Source of the DNA: Bacteroidales bacterium | GTDB taxonomy: Bacteria; Bacteroidota; Bacteroidia; Bacteroidales; UBA10428 | NCBI GenBank assembly: GCA_016928305.1 | Contig: JAFGKY010000155.1 | Span: 1 to 32,102 of the forward strand | DNA: 32,102 nucleotides | Reading direction: 5' to 3' | Part shown: piece by piece, positions 16,271 through 23,630 of the stretch | How the letters are laid out: each line of letters starts with the position of its first letter | Numbering within the stretch: the first letter of the stretch is position 1 | Translations under genes and position numbers: made by a program | The notes under the pieces: generated by a model | Seen by the model: only the letters and a program-made list of their open reading frames with translations | Database searches by the model: none | Told to the model about the DNA's origin: nothing

Positions 16271-16636
16271 TTAATTTGCTTTAATCGTGGCTTTTTTAAC
16301 GCCGGTGCTGCCATGGAGGTTGCAGTTCCCTTCGACCTCAATATTCAGGTCCTCGTTGACCATATATTTAAACTCCAGGGTAAAATTACCGCCGGGAGGT
16401 AAACTGGTTTTGTCATATTGCCAGCGTTTTACTTCCTCCCCGTTTATTTTCAGGTAAACCCAGTCGGTATGATGACCTTTGCTGTTACCGAAATGCGATA
16501 CATTGATGACCAGGGTAACTTCCGTACCTTTTTTAACTTCGGAAGGCGCTTTTATTTCAACACTTGTTTTGTTAGCCAATACACTGGCCGAAGTGAAGAA
16601 AAAAAGACATGGTAAAAGAAAGAGCAACTTTTTCAT
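16271..16636 (-). CDS. Secreted superoxide-reductase-like (desulfoferrodoxin centre II) protein
   Basis: From ATG 16636 the product has 121 residues with a signal peptide (MKKLLFLLPCLFFFTSASVLA); the longer frame to 16762 adds 42 unlikely residues. The mature part matches the superoxide reductase fold: SHFGNSKGHHTDWVYLKING with His48 and His55/56, and EGNCNLHGS with Cys105 and His108. These correspond to the His, His, Cys and His ligands of the square-pyramidal Fe site. The first His ligand, in the N-terminal strand of known enzymes, has no counterpart: that strand reads TSVEIKAPSEV. It could therefore bind iron differently or bind another metal. Location is periplasmic or outer surface. The next gene, 10 bp on, is a small membrane protein with a His pair. 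Confidence 0.75.
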   Translation of the reverse strand: MKKLLFLLPCLFFFTSASVLANKTSVEIKAPSEVKKGTEVTLVINVSHFGNSKGHHTDWVYLKINGEEVKRWQYDKTSLPPGGNFTLEFKYMVNEDLNIEVEGNCNLHGSTGVKKATIKAN

Positions 16637-16799
16637 ATGTATAAAATTTAAGGTAAATGAATAATCGATAAAAAACCATTTCAACTTTATAAGATCATTC
16701 GGATGAATCCTGAAAGACTCTCCGAAGGCAATAAGCGTATTATGATTATACTTCTTTTGCAAGTTTTTACAATAGCCATCGGGCGTATTCCGGCTTACG

Positions 16800-17384
16800 C
16801 TACATCCATTCCTTCATAACGTTGTAAACCGAACCCGCCCAGTAATTCCTGAATCCAAACCCACCGGCTTTTCCTTCCATTCGCCGGGAGTCAATGATTT
16901 CTTTGGTCGCAATATCAAAAAAGACGACATAATAACTCCCTGTTTGATCAATTTTATTCAGGTTTTCAGCAACGAAGATCAACCCCATACCCGACTTGTC
17001 TTCTGTGCTGTATTTTTTTATCACGCTTTTAATATCTTCCGGGTTTATCCTGTGATCGCTGTTGATAACCAGTTTGGCCGGATCGATTTTGGAGTTGTAT
17101 TCGTTGGCAAGGTCAATATTTTTAATTACATCGCTTTTATGAAAATACATATTGATGTTGTATTTCTCAGGTTCGGTAAGAACCACCATATTGATCGCCT
17201 TAAGATATTTGTATACAATAACAGATGGATCATCGGTAACAAAAGTGAATTTTGATACCGTAAAATCAATGCCAAACCAGACAACCGATTCAGCCGTTCT
17301 GGCTCTGTCCTTGTCCTGAGCCAGGGAATGGTTTAATAATCCAACAAACAGGATTATCAGGGGGATTGTGATTTTCGTTTTCAT
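16800..17384 (-). CDS. Secreted protein of unknown function
   Basis: 194 residues from ATG 17384, with a signal peptide ending at SLAQ (about residue 22). The mature protein is a mixed alpha/beta domain with no catalytic motif: ESVVWFGIDFTVSKFTFVTD, a helix around KYLKAINMVV, then SGMGLIFVAENLNKIDQTGS, YYVVFFDIATKEIIDSRRME, and a C-terminal FGFRNYWAGSVYNVMKEW. I do not recognise a named family, though secreted proteins of this style are common in Bacteroidota. It precedes the superoxide-reductase-like gene by about 160 bp on the same strand; that gap holds only the longer, unlikely 5' extension of the next gene. Confidence 0.75.
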   Translation of the reverse strand: MKTKITIPLIILFVGLLNHSLAQDKDRARTAESVVWFGIDFTVSKFTFVTDDPSVIVYKYLKAINMVVLTEPEKYNINMYFHKSDVIKNIDLANEYNSKIDPAKLVINSDHRINPEDIKSVIKKYSTEDKSGMGLIFVAENLNKIDQTGSYYVVFFDIATKEIIDSRRMEGKAGGFGFRNYWAGSVYNVMKEWM

Positions 17385-17552
17385 AATAGTATGAATTTTA
17401 GTACAGTATTAACAAATTTACGAAATAGTTTGTTTAGTTGCTGATTAATTCATTGGATGTTCACGGTCAACGGTCAATGGAACACAAACCACAACTCTCC
17501 ACTCACCTCACACTGCTTGTCGACTTGTCACCTCCTTATCCATGAACCAGAC

Positions 17553-17580
17553 CCTGACAGGTCCTCCGGACTCTGTCAGG
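17553..17580. repeat. Strong palindrome (CCTGACAG/CTGTCAGG)
   Basis: CCTGACAG at 17553-17560 pairs with CTGTCAGG at 17573-17580. Inside, GTCC at 17561-17564 pairs with GGAC at 17568-17571, giving 12 pairs with one bulged T and a 3-nt loop. It sits in the 250-bp spacer behind the PaaK-like gene and could be its terminator or a REP-type unit. The core is shared with the palindrome at 16022-16052. The rest of the spacer (17385-17634) shows nothing else. Confidence 0.65.
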
Positions 17581-17634
17581 TCTTTCTATCTTACTCATCA
17601 CTTTTCAATTCCTTGTCCCTCGTCCCTGTTATTA

Positions 17635-18927
17635 TCACCTCCTGTCAATCAACTTAATGGGCTTGCGGCTCATGCTTGGAAACTGCAACTTATTGATATA
17701 ATCAACCGATTCAAAAGATATTGACGGGGCTACACGAAGTTTGGCCCTGAAATGGTCTTTAATTGTTTTTTCAAAGCTCTCGGAATGGTTTTCGGCTCCT
17801 ATCCGTATCAATATTTCATCGGTTCCGATTGTATTGGTATACAATTCAACAATATAATTTTTAACACCATCGATGTTCTCAAGTATATCGTACAAAGCCG
17901 GGGGATAAAGTGTTGTGCCCTTGTATTTGATCATCTGGTTCTTCCGGCCGATCACAGGCCCAAGGCGCATTGTATTCCGGCCGCATTTGCAGGGTTCGTA
18001 ATGAGCATGGCATATATCTCCTGTTTTAAAACGAAGCAGGGGCATTCCTTCCACACCAAGTGTTGTAATGGTCACTTCTCCGGCTTCTCCTTTCGGAACA
18101 ATGTTATCTTTTTCATCAAGAAATTCAACAATTATCAGTTCGGGATGATGATGGCCCCCGATGCCGTACCTGCATTCGGTGAAAGACGTTGCCATTTCGG
18201 TGGAAGCATAGGTGGAATAACACGTTAATTCGGGCCAGCGTTCGTTGATCTTTTTCCCCAGCGTATTGAATGAAAAATCCGTATTACGTAAGTTATCTCC
18301 TATGCAAATCGCTTTTTTGATGCTGCATTGATGGTGGTCGATACCATTTCTCTCGGCATAATCAATAATATTTAAAATAAAGGATGGCACAGCGATCAGC
18401 GTTGAAGGGGAAAAGCGGTTTATCGTATCCCACTGCAGCTCGGGAATTCCATTGCCCACCCGTATCATAGCTGACTGTAATCGCCTGGAGCCTAAAAAAT
18501 ATGCAAGTCCTGCCATAAACCGGCGGTCGATGGTGGTCATCAGCTGAAAAACCTCATTATGGGTGCAATCAGCGCACCGGAAACCCAGGTATTCATTATA
18601 GGCGAGCCTTTCCAGGTCATTATCGGTCATTGCACAGGTCACCGGATCACCGGAAGTTCCGGATGTGGTAATGTAATCGATGATCTGATTCCGGTTCACG
18701 CATATCAGATCATCGGCTTTTGCCTGTAAATCTTCTTTCCGTGTTGGAGGGATATATTTCAGGTCGGCCAGGTGTTTTATTTTTTCTATCTGAATACCAT
18801 GATTCCTGAAATGTCTTTTATAAAAAACCGACTTCGCTGCAAGATATTGAAGAAGCTTTTTCAATGCTTTCTCCTGAAACCGTTCTATTTCCGCTGGACT
18901 TTGTTTCTCAATTTCCGGTATAGGCAT
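17635..18927 (-). CDS. PaaK-like adenylate-forming acyl/aryl-CoA ligase
   Basis: 430 residues from ATG 18927, the length of phenylacetate-CoA ligases. The phosphate-binding loop is YITTSGTSGDPV (about 85-96). The A5-like motif is YASTEMATSFTEC, followed by MPLLRFKTGDICHAHYEPCK, a CGR (C.CGR as in PaaK) and GRKNQMIKYKGTTLYP. The C-terminal catalytic Lys is Lys425 in RKPIKL. It should activate a carboxylic acid as the acyl-AMP and load it on CoA or a carrier. In arylpolyene/flexirubin clusters such ligases activate an aryl or acyl starter. It starts 3 bp behind the Ntn acyltransferase-like gene, so the two probably act in one path. Substrate unknown. Confidence 0.87.
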   Translation of the reverse strand: MPIPEIEKQSPAEIERFQEKALKKLLQYLAAKSVFYKRHFRNHGIQIEKIKHLADLKYIPPTRKEDLQAKADDLICVNRNQIIDYITTSGTSGDPVTCAMTDNDLERLAYNEYLGFRCADCTHNEVFQLMTTIDRRFMAGLAYFLGSRRLQSAMIRVGNGIPELQWDTINRFSPSTLIAVPSFILNIIDYAERNGIDHHQCSIKKAICIGDNLRNTDFSFNTLGKKINERWPELTCYSTYASTEMATSFTECRYGIGGHHHPELIIVEFLDEKDNIVPKGEAGEVTITTLGVEGMPLLRFKTGDICHAHYEPCKCGRNTMRLGPVIGRKNQMIKYKGTTLYPPALYDILENIDGVKNYIVELYTNTIGTDEILIRIGAENHSESFEKTIKDHFRAKLRVAPSISFESVDYINKLQFPSMSRKPIKLIDRR

Positions 18928-18930
18928 GGC

Positions 18931-20610
18931 TTAATCTTTTAATGTTTTTCTGGATAATTTTACGATATTGTCTCGTTGACCCATCCCCGCAATCTCTTTG
19001 GATAATGCAGTCTTATAGTTTTTATAAGCCTTCTTATAATCCTTTATCCCGCGGTAATATTCACCCAGGTGATAATAGGTTAGATACAGTTGCGGATTGG
19101 ATTGAATGTAGTCTCTCTCAAAGGAGACGGGCAACGGTGTTTTATGCTTTGTGTATTCTTTTAATTGTTCAGTCATCTCAAGATACTCCGTATAGCTTTC
19201 ATAGGCTTTTGAATACAGGAAAGTATCGGCAGGAATTGTGAGTTCTCCGGCATATATTTCGTGATTGCTGATAATCTGTTCTTTGGTGATTGAAAAAACC
19301 TTATTCAGGTCATACGCAACAAATTTACCAAGCTGGTAGGGAGATGTGGAAACCCAGACCAGCTGCCTGGCCGGTTTAAATATTACAGTGTGATGGGCTA
19401 TTAACTGATTTATGGCCAGCGGATTTCCCATACCAAGGTTTGCATTGTCCATTCCCTGCCTGTTTCGCAAAATCGAAACCGCATCGGCTACATCGATCGC
19501 GGAATCCTGCTGTAATAATTCATTTAAACGGTTAAACCGGTATTGGCTGTCCGATTCACGTATGTTCTTTATGTTGGTTTTATCGTTTGCGAATACCTTT
19601 CCCTGAAAATGATTGGCACAGACGATATGGCTGGTTTTTGTACAGAATATATCGTATTGATGAGGTGATTTTTCAATAATAGCTGATTTACCATCGCTGA
19701 GCGAACCAACCAGGATGGATTCTGAAACGAATAATTTGCGCTTCCTGGCTATTTCGTATGCCTGATCAAGGGTATACGCATACTGCAGAATCTCCCTGAC
19801 AAGCAGTGTTACAGGTGTTGAAGCCTGAAACGGAATAGCCGATTTTGAAGCATTGATGGTCACGGTGAGTCCTTTTTCATTCATGCCCGATACCACTCCA
19901 ATCATATCGGCCCAGCTTATCATCATGAATTTGTATCCGTCCGATGGATTATAAAAACAGACTATTTTATTCTCGGCAAATTTCTTCCCGGCATAAAAAT
20001 CAAAATTGCGGCCGACAAGTAATGTTGAATCTTCACTTTTCCCTTCCCAGCATGAAAAAGAAGTGCATCCGACCATGTTTAATCCCTGCAGTGCATGGCC
20101 GATATCGTGGGCAGCATGATAATTCAACTGCCGTTGATACCCCGATCCGATGAAATCATACCTGGGTGAGCAGGAAAACGATGTCCCGTAAATCTCAACC
20201 TTATATTCATCGGGTATATTTTTATCAAGATTGCGGTTAAACCATGCAAGAAAATATTTCAGGAACTTTAAATAAGCCTGTGAAGGAACGAGTTCCTGTA
20301 TTTGTTCATAAAAAGCCGTTTCCTGATACAAAAGCAGTTCTTCCGTAAGTTTGCCAAAAGCAACACCCCGCTGAAACGGATCGCCTTCAACATACATTTC
20401 CCACAGCCCGCATTCGCTTTTCCGAAGCCAGTTATTGCCTATGATATAAGCATTCGGCCCGACCTTTTCACGTTTTATTTCCAGGGGAGATAAGTCTGTC
20501 ACTCCGGGTGGATGGTCGATGGCCACAATCCGGAAATAGATTATGAAAACAAGAATCAGGATTATAAGTGCAAAGAATACTCTTTTCAATATTTTCCTGT
20601 TGACTGCCAT
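18931..20610 (-). CDS. Membrane-anchored C45-type Ntn acyltransferase/hydrolase with C-terminal TPR
   Basis: 559 residues from ATG 20610. One N-terminal membrane segment (about 10-28) suggests anchoring with the rest outside the cytoplasm. The core (about 65-440) is of the acyl-CoA:6-aminopenicillanic-acid acyltransferase/C45 family. QRGVAFGKLTEELL is an N-terminal hallmark; Cys182 in NMVGCTSFSC is the probable nucleophile freed by autocleavage after Gly181; VGRNFDFYAG and GVVSGMNEKGLTVTINAS complete the Ntn sandwich. The last 80 residues hold a TPR-like pair (YLTYYHLGEYYRGIKDYKKA). Family members cleave or form amide bonds with acyl groups. It starts 4 bp behind a CrtI-like gene and lies 3 bp before the ligase. 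Acyl substrate unknown. Confidence 0.83.
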   Translation of the reverse strand: MAVNRKILKRVFFALIILILVFIIYFRIVAIDHPPGVTDLSPLEIKREKVGPNAYIIGNNWLRKSECGLWEMYVEGDPFQRGVAFGKLTEELLLYQETAFYEQIQELVPSQAYLKFLKYFLAWFNRNLDKNIPDEYKVEIYGTSFSCSPRYDFIGSGYQRQLNYHAAHDIGHALQGLNMVGCTSFSCWEGKSEDSTLLVGRNFDFYAGKKFAENKIVCFYNPSDGYKFMMISWADMIGVVSGMNEKGLTVTINASKSAIPFQASTPVTLLVREILQYAYTLDQAYEIARKRKLFVSESILVGSLSDGKSAIIEKSPHQYDIFCTKTSHIVCANHFQGKVFANDKTNIKNIRESDSQYRFNRLNELLQQDSAIDVADAVSILRNRQGMDNANLGMGNPLAINQLIAHHTVIFKPARQLVWVSTSPYQLGKFVAYDLNKVFSITKEQIISNHEIYAGELTIPADTFLYSKAYESYTEYLEMTEQLKEYTKHKTPLPVSFERDYIQSNPQLYLTYYHLGEYYRGIKDYKKAYKNYKTALSKEIAGMGQRDNIVKLSRKTLKD

Positions 20611-20614
20611 TTTC

Positions 20615-22105
20615 TCAGGCTTTACGCATCTTATTTAAAAGTTGCTGCATTCCTATCAGCTCAGCACAGGTTAGGATCGAACAGATGGTAACACCAATCA
20701 CCCCATGAATATTAATGTTTTGCCCTGTAAGAAAAAAATTAGGTATGTTGGTCCTGGGCATGATCATCGTTTTAAGGGGATTGTTGTAATCTTTTAATAA
20801 TCCGTATATGGAACCTTTGTGTGTTCCGATATAGTCACGGTAAGTCAGGGGAGTTGATGTATTCCAGGCCTTCGTCTTGCTGCGGATTCCCGGAAAATCC
20901 TTTTCAAGAATATCCAGCATTTTTTCTGCTTTCTGTCTTTTGAATTCCCTGTATGAATCCCCTCTTTGTTCAACCGTTGTATGCTGCCAGTGTTTAACCT
21001 CGTTCCAGTTCATATAGGTATTAACAATTATGGCATCGGTATATTTTTCGTTTTTGGAATTTGGTGAAATATGCATCATATAGCCTTTCGGCCAGTTTTT
21101 TTTGGTATAGTTATCACCGTCCCATACATTATCTGTTTTATAAACGTAAAAATTGCTGTTAATGTATTCAAAGGCATTTTCTTTCATGGCCAGGTATAAT
21201 GAAAAAATGCCATAAGTGTCTTCAATGCTTGATATCCTTTTACGGTATGCAGGTCTTATCGGAGCTTTCTCAATCAAACTGAACATTGCCTTCGGATGGA
21301 TGTTTGAAATAAAGTATTTGCCCTCTACCTTTTCCGCATTATTTATTTCCACTGCTTTAAGCGAACTGCTGTCAAAAATAAATTTTGTAACCTTGGACCT
21401 TAGCAGAATTGTTCCTCCATTTTCGGTGATATATCCGGCCAGTAATTCACTCATCTGAGAGCCACCATCAATGAACCGGTAAGCACTTTCGATATAAGAA
21501 GAATGAATAATCATAGGAATATACAGAGGTGTTCTGTCCTTTACACCGGCGTATAAAGGGGAAGTACCAAGCAACACGCTTTTAAGTGTCATATCATGCG
21601 TAAGAGAATCAAGATAATTATCTATTCCTACGGCATAATATTCAAGGTATTTAGTTTTTTGCCCGGAAAACTCACGCATGTTATACAGATCCACTGAACT
21701 GCTTATCTCACGGAGTTTGCTAACGTATTTCCGAAGTCCTTTACCTTCCTTTGGAAAGTATTCCAGCATGGTATCCAGAAAACGTTCGTGACCCATGGCA
21801 AATTTATATTCCCTGCCGCCGAACTGAATTATCTCATAACCATTTTCATCCAGTTTTTTAAGTTGTAATTTACCGACAAGCTTAAAATATCGGAAAAAAT
21901 TATTCAGCACCTGCCCCTCCTCCATACTGCCAATATAATGCATGCCCGTATCAAAAATGCTGTTATTCCTCTTGAAAGTCTGCAGACATCCTCCAAGCTG
22001 GTGGTTCTTTTCGATCAGGCAAACATTGTATCCCTCCCGACTGAGGATGTAGGCACATTGAAGTCCTCCCAACCCGCTGCCTATAATAACTACATCGTAT
22101 TTCAT
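20615..22105 (-). CDS. CrtI-like FAD-dependent oxidoreductase (copy 2)
   Basis: 496 residues from ATG 22105. The N-terminal FAD site is VVIIGSGLGGLQCAYILSRE, followed by LIEKNHQLGGCLQTF, and the C-terminal motif GQNINIHGVIGVTICSILTC closes the nucleotide-binding fold, as in phytoene desaturase/carotene isomerase proteins. It is closely related along its whole length to the next gene upstream (shared DVVIIGSGLGGL, LGG.LQTF.R, TPLTWRDY-type and SxYGxLKDYN.PL segments), so it arose by tandem duplication. There is no phytoene or geranylgeranyl synthase in the window, so a carotenoid role is unlikely; oxidation or isomerisation of a polyene or acyl chain is plausible. Confidence 0.85.
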   Translation of the reverse strand: MKYDVVIIGSGLGGLQCAYILSREGYNVCLIEKNHQLGGCLQTFKRNNSIFDTGMHYIGSMEEGQVLNNFFRYFKLVGKLQLKKLDENGYEIIQFGGREYKFAMGHERFLDTMLEYFPKEGKGLRKYVSKLREISSSVDLYNMREFSGQKTKYLEYYAVGIDNYLDSLTHDMTLKSVLLGTSPLYAGVKDRTPLYIPMIIHSSYIESAYRFIDGGSQMSELLAGYITENGGTILLRSKVTKFIFDSSSLKAVEINNAEKVEGKYFISNIHPKAMFSLIEKAPIRPAYRKRISSIEDTYGIFSLYLAMKENAFEYINSNFYVYKTDNVWDGDNYTKKNWPKGYMMHISPNSKNEKYTDAIIVNTYMNWNEVKHWQHTTVEQRGDSYREFKRQKAEKMLDILEKDFPGIRSKTKAWNTSTPLTYRDYIGTHKGSIYGLLKDYNNPLKTMIMPRTNIPNFFLTGQNINIHGVIGVTICSILTCAELIGMQQLLNKMRKA

Positions 22106-22129
22106 TGTATAATAATCTGAATAACCTTT

Positions 22130-23617
22130 TTATGCGCTTCGAATTTTCTTCATCAACTGCTGAATATCAATAATTTCCCCGCAGGTAACCACCGAACCGA
22201 TCGTTACTCCGAGAATACCATGTACATTGGTATTCTGACCTGTAAGTAGCAAATTGGGAATTTTAGTTCGTGGCAAGACCATGGTTTCCAGTGGCTTGTT
22301 ATAATCCTTCAGGATCCCATATGCTGAACCGGAACGGGTGCCTGTATAATCACGCCACGTTAACGGAGTTGATGTATACCAGGTTTCAACGCAGCTGGTA
22401 ATTCCCGGAAATTGCCTTTCCAGTGCATTCAGCAGAAGAGTTGCTTTTTCATTCTTGAACCGGATATAATCCTCTCCCCGGTTGCCCGTGAAAGTATTTT
22501 CCCATGTTTCAAGTTCGCTGTATTGCATATAGGTGATAAGCGATGCACTTTCGGCATAATAATCCGATTTTGAAGTGGCGGTGGGCAGTAATCCGTAACA
22601 CTGTGGCCACTTTGACAGGTCATAATCCCCGGCAATCCATACGCTATCCTGGTTATAGTGATAAAAGTTATAATTAAAATAAGGAAACGTATTCTTCTTA
22701 AACACCAGGTACGTGGTAAACATACCGATTGTGTCCTCAAGCGTACTGATACGGTATGAAAAACGGTTTCTGATTTTCGGGGAGTCGGTCATTGAAAGTA
22801 ACTGAGCGGGATGCGTATTGCAAATGAAATAGTTGCCTTCAACTTGTTCGCCATTGGCCAATACAACCGATTTTATCCTGTCGTTCTCAATAATGAACTT
22901 TTCGGCTTTTGCATTTCTTAAAATGGTTCCTCCGTTTCCGGTGATTTTGTCAGCCAGCAGTTTTACCAATTGATGGCTTCCGTCGGCTATCCTCCATGCA
23001 CTTTCTATAAATGAATTGTTAATCAGTGCATGGACGAACAGAGGTGTTTTCTTTTCATGACCGGCATACAACAGATTATTTCCGGCAATAACATTCTGAA
23101 GCCGTGGATCGGAGATCATGGAACGGATAAATTCAGCAGCCCCGATGCCCAGCGCTTTATTTTCAAAAATATTGAAAGGTTTTTCTGAAAAAGTATACAG
23201 TGAGATAGAATGGCAGATACCCCGAATCTGTTCAAGATATTTTGTAAGACCATTTTTTTCTTTGGGAAAATACTGCAATAAAGTATCCCGGTATTTATCA
23301 TGTTCCATGGCCAGTTTATACTTCCCGTCCCGGAAATTTATAACATCAAAACCATCTTCGTCCAGTTTTCTCAGCGGTAGTTTATCAAGCAGCCCAAAAT
23401 AACGAAAATACTGATTCAACACCTGTCCGTCATCAAGGCTTTCGGTATAATTCAGGCCGGTATTGAAGATGCATCCTTTACGGCCGAAAGTTTGTAATGA
23501 TCCCCCCAATTTATGGTTCTTTTCAATAATGCAGACATTATATCCTTCATTGCTCAATATATTTCCACACAATAGGCCACCTAACCCGCTTCCTATGATA
23601 ACGACATCAAATTGCAT
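22130..23617 (-). CDS. CrtI-like FAD-dependent oxidoreductase (copy 1)
   Basis: 495 residues from ATG 23617. The FAD-binding segment is VVIIGSGLGGLLCGNILSNE, then IIEKNHKLGGSLQTFGRKG; the C-terminal part has TPLTWRDYTGTRSGSAYGIL and TGQNTNVHGILGVTIGS. It is the upstream member of a tandem pair, 24 bp before copy 2, and starts 13 bp behind nadB. Some loops differ between copies, for example around 130-200, so the substrates may differ. Family knowledge: CrtI-like enzymes desaturate or isomerise polyenes. Homologues accompany flexirubin-type clusters, as far as I recall. Confidence 0.85.
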   Translation of the reverse strand: MQFDVVIIGSGLGGLLCGNILSNEGYNVCIIEKNHKLGGSLQTFGRKGCIFNTGLNYTESLDDGQVLNQYFRYFGLLDKLPLRKLDEDGFDVINFRDGKYKLAMEHDKYRDTLLQYFPKEKNGLTKYLEQIRGICHSISLYTFSEKPFNIFENKALGIGAAEFIRSMISDPRLQNVIAGNNLLYAGHEKKTPLFVHALINNSFIESAWRIADGSHQLVKLLADKITGNGGTILRNAKAEKFIIENDRIKSVVLANGEQVEGNYFICNTHPAQLLSMTDSPKIRNRFSYRISTLEDTIGMFTTYLVFKKNTFPYFNYNFYHYNQDSVWIAGDYDLSKWPQCYGLLPTATSKSDYYAESASLITYMQYSELETWENTFTGNRGEDYIRFKNEKATLLLNALERQFPGITSCVETWYTSTPLTWRDYTGTRSGSAYGILKDYNKPLETMVLPRTKIPNLLLTGQNTNVHGILGVTIGSVVTCGEIIDIQQLMKKIRSA

Positions 23618-23630
23618 TCTTCAGAGAGAT

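Noticed and set aside
20615..23617. Carotenoid gene cluster
   Set aside because: Two CrtI-like genes are present, but there is no phytoene synthase, geranylgeranyl diphosphate synthase or lycopene cyclase. The neighbours belong to acyl and polyketide chemistry.
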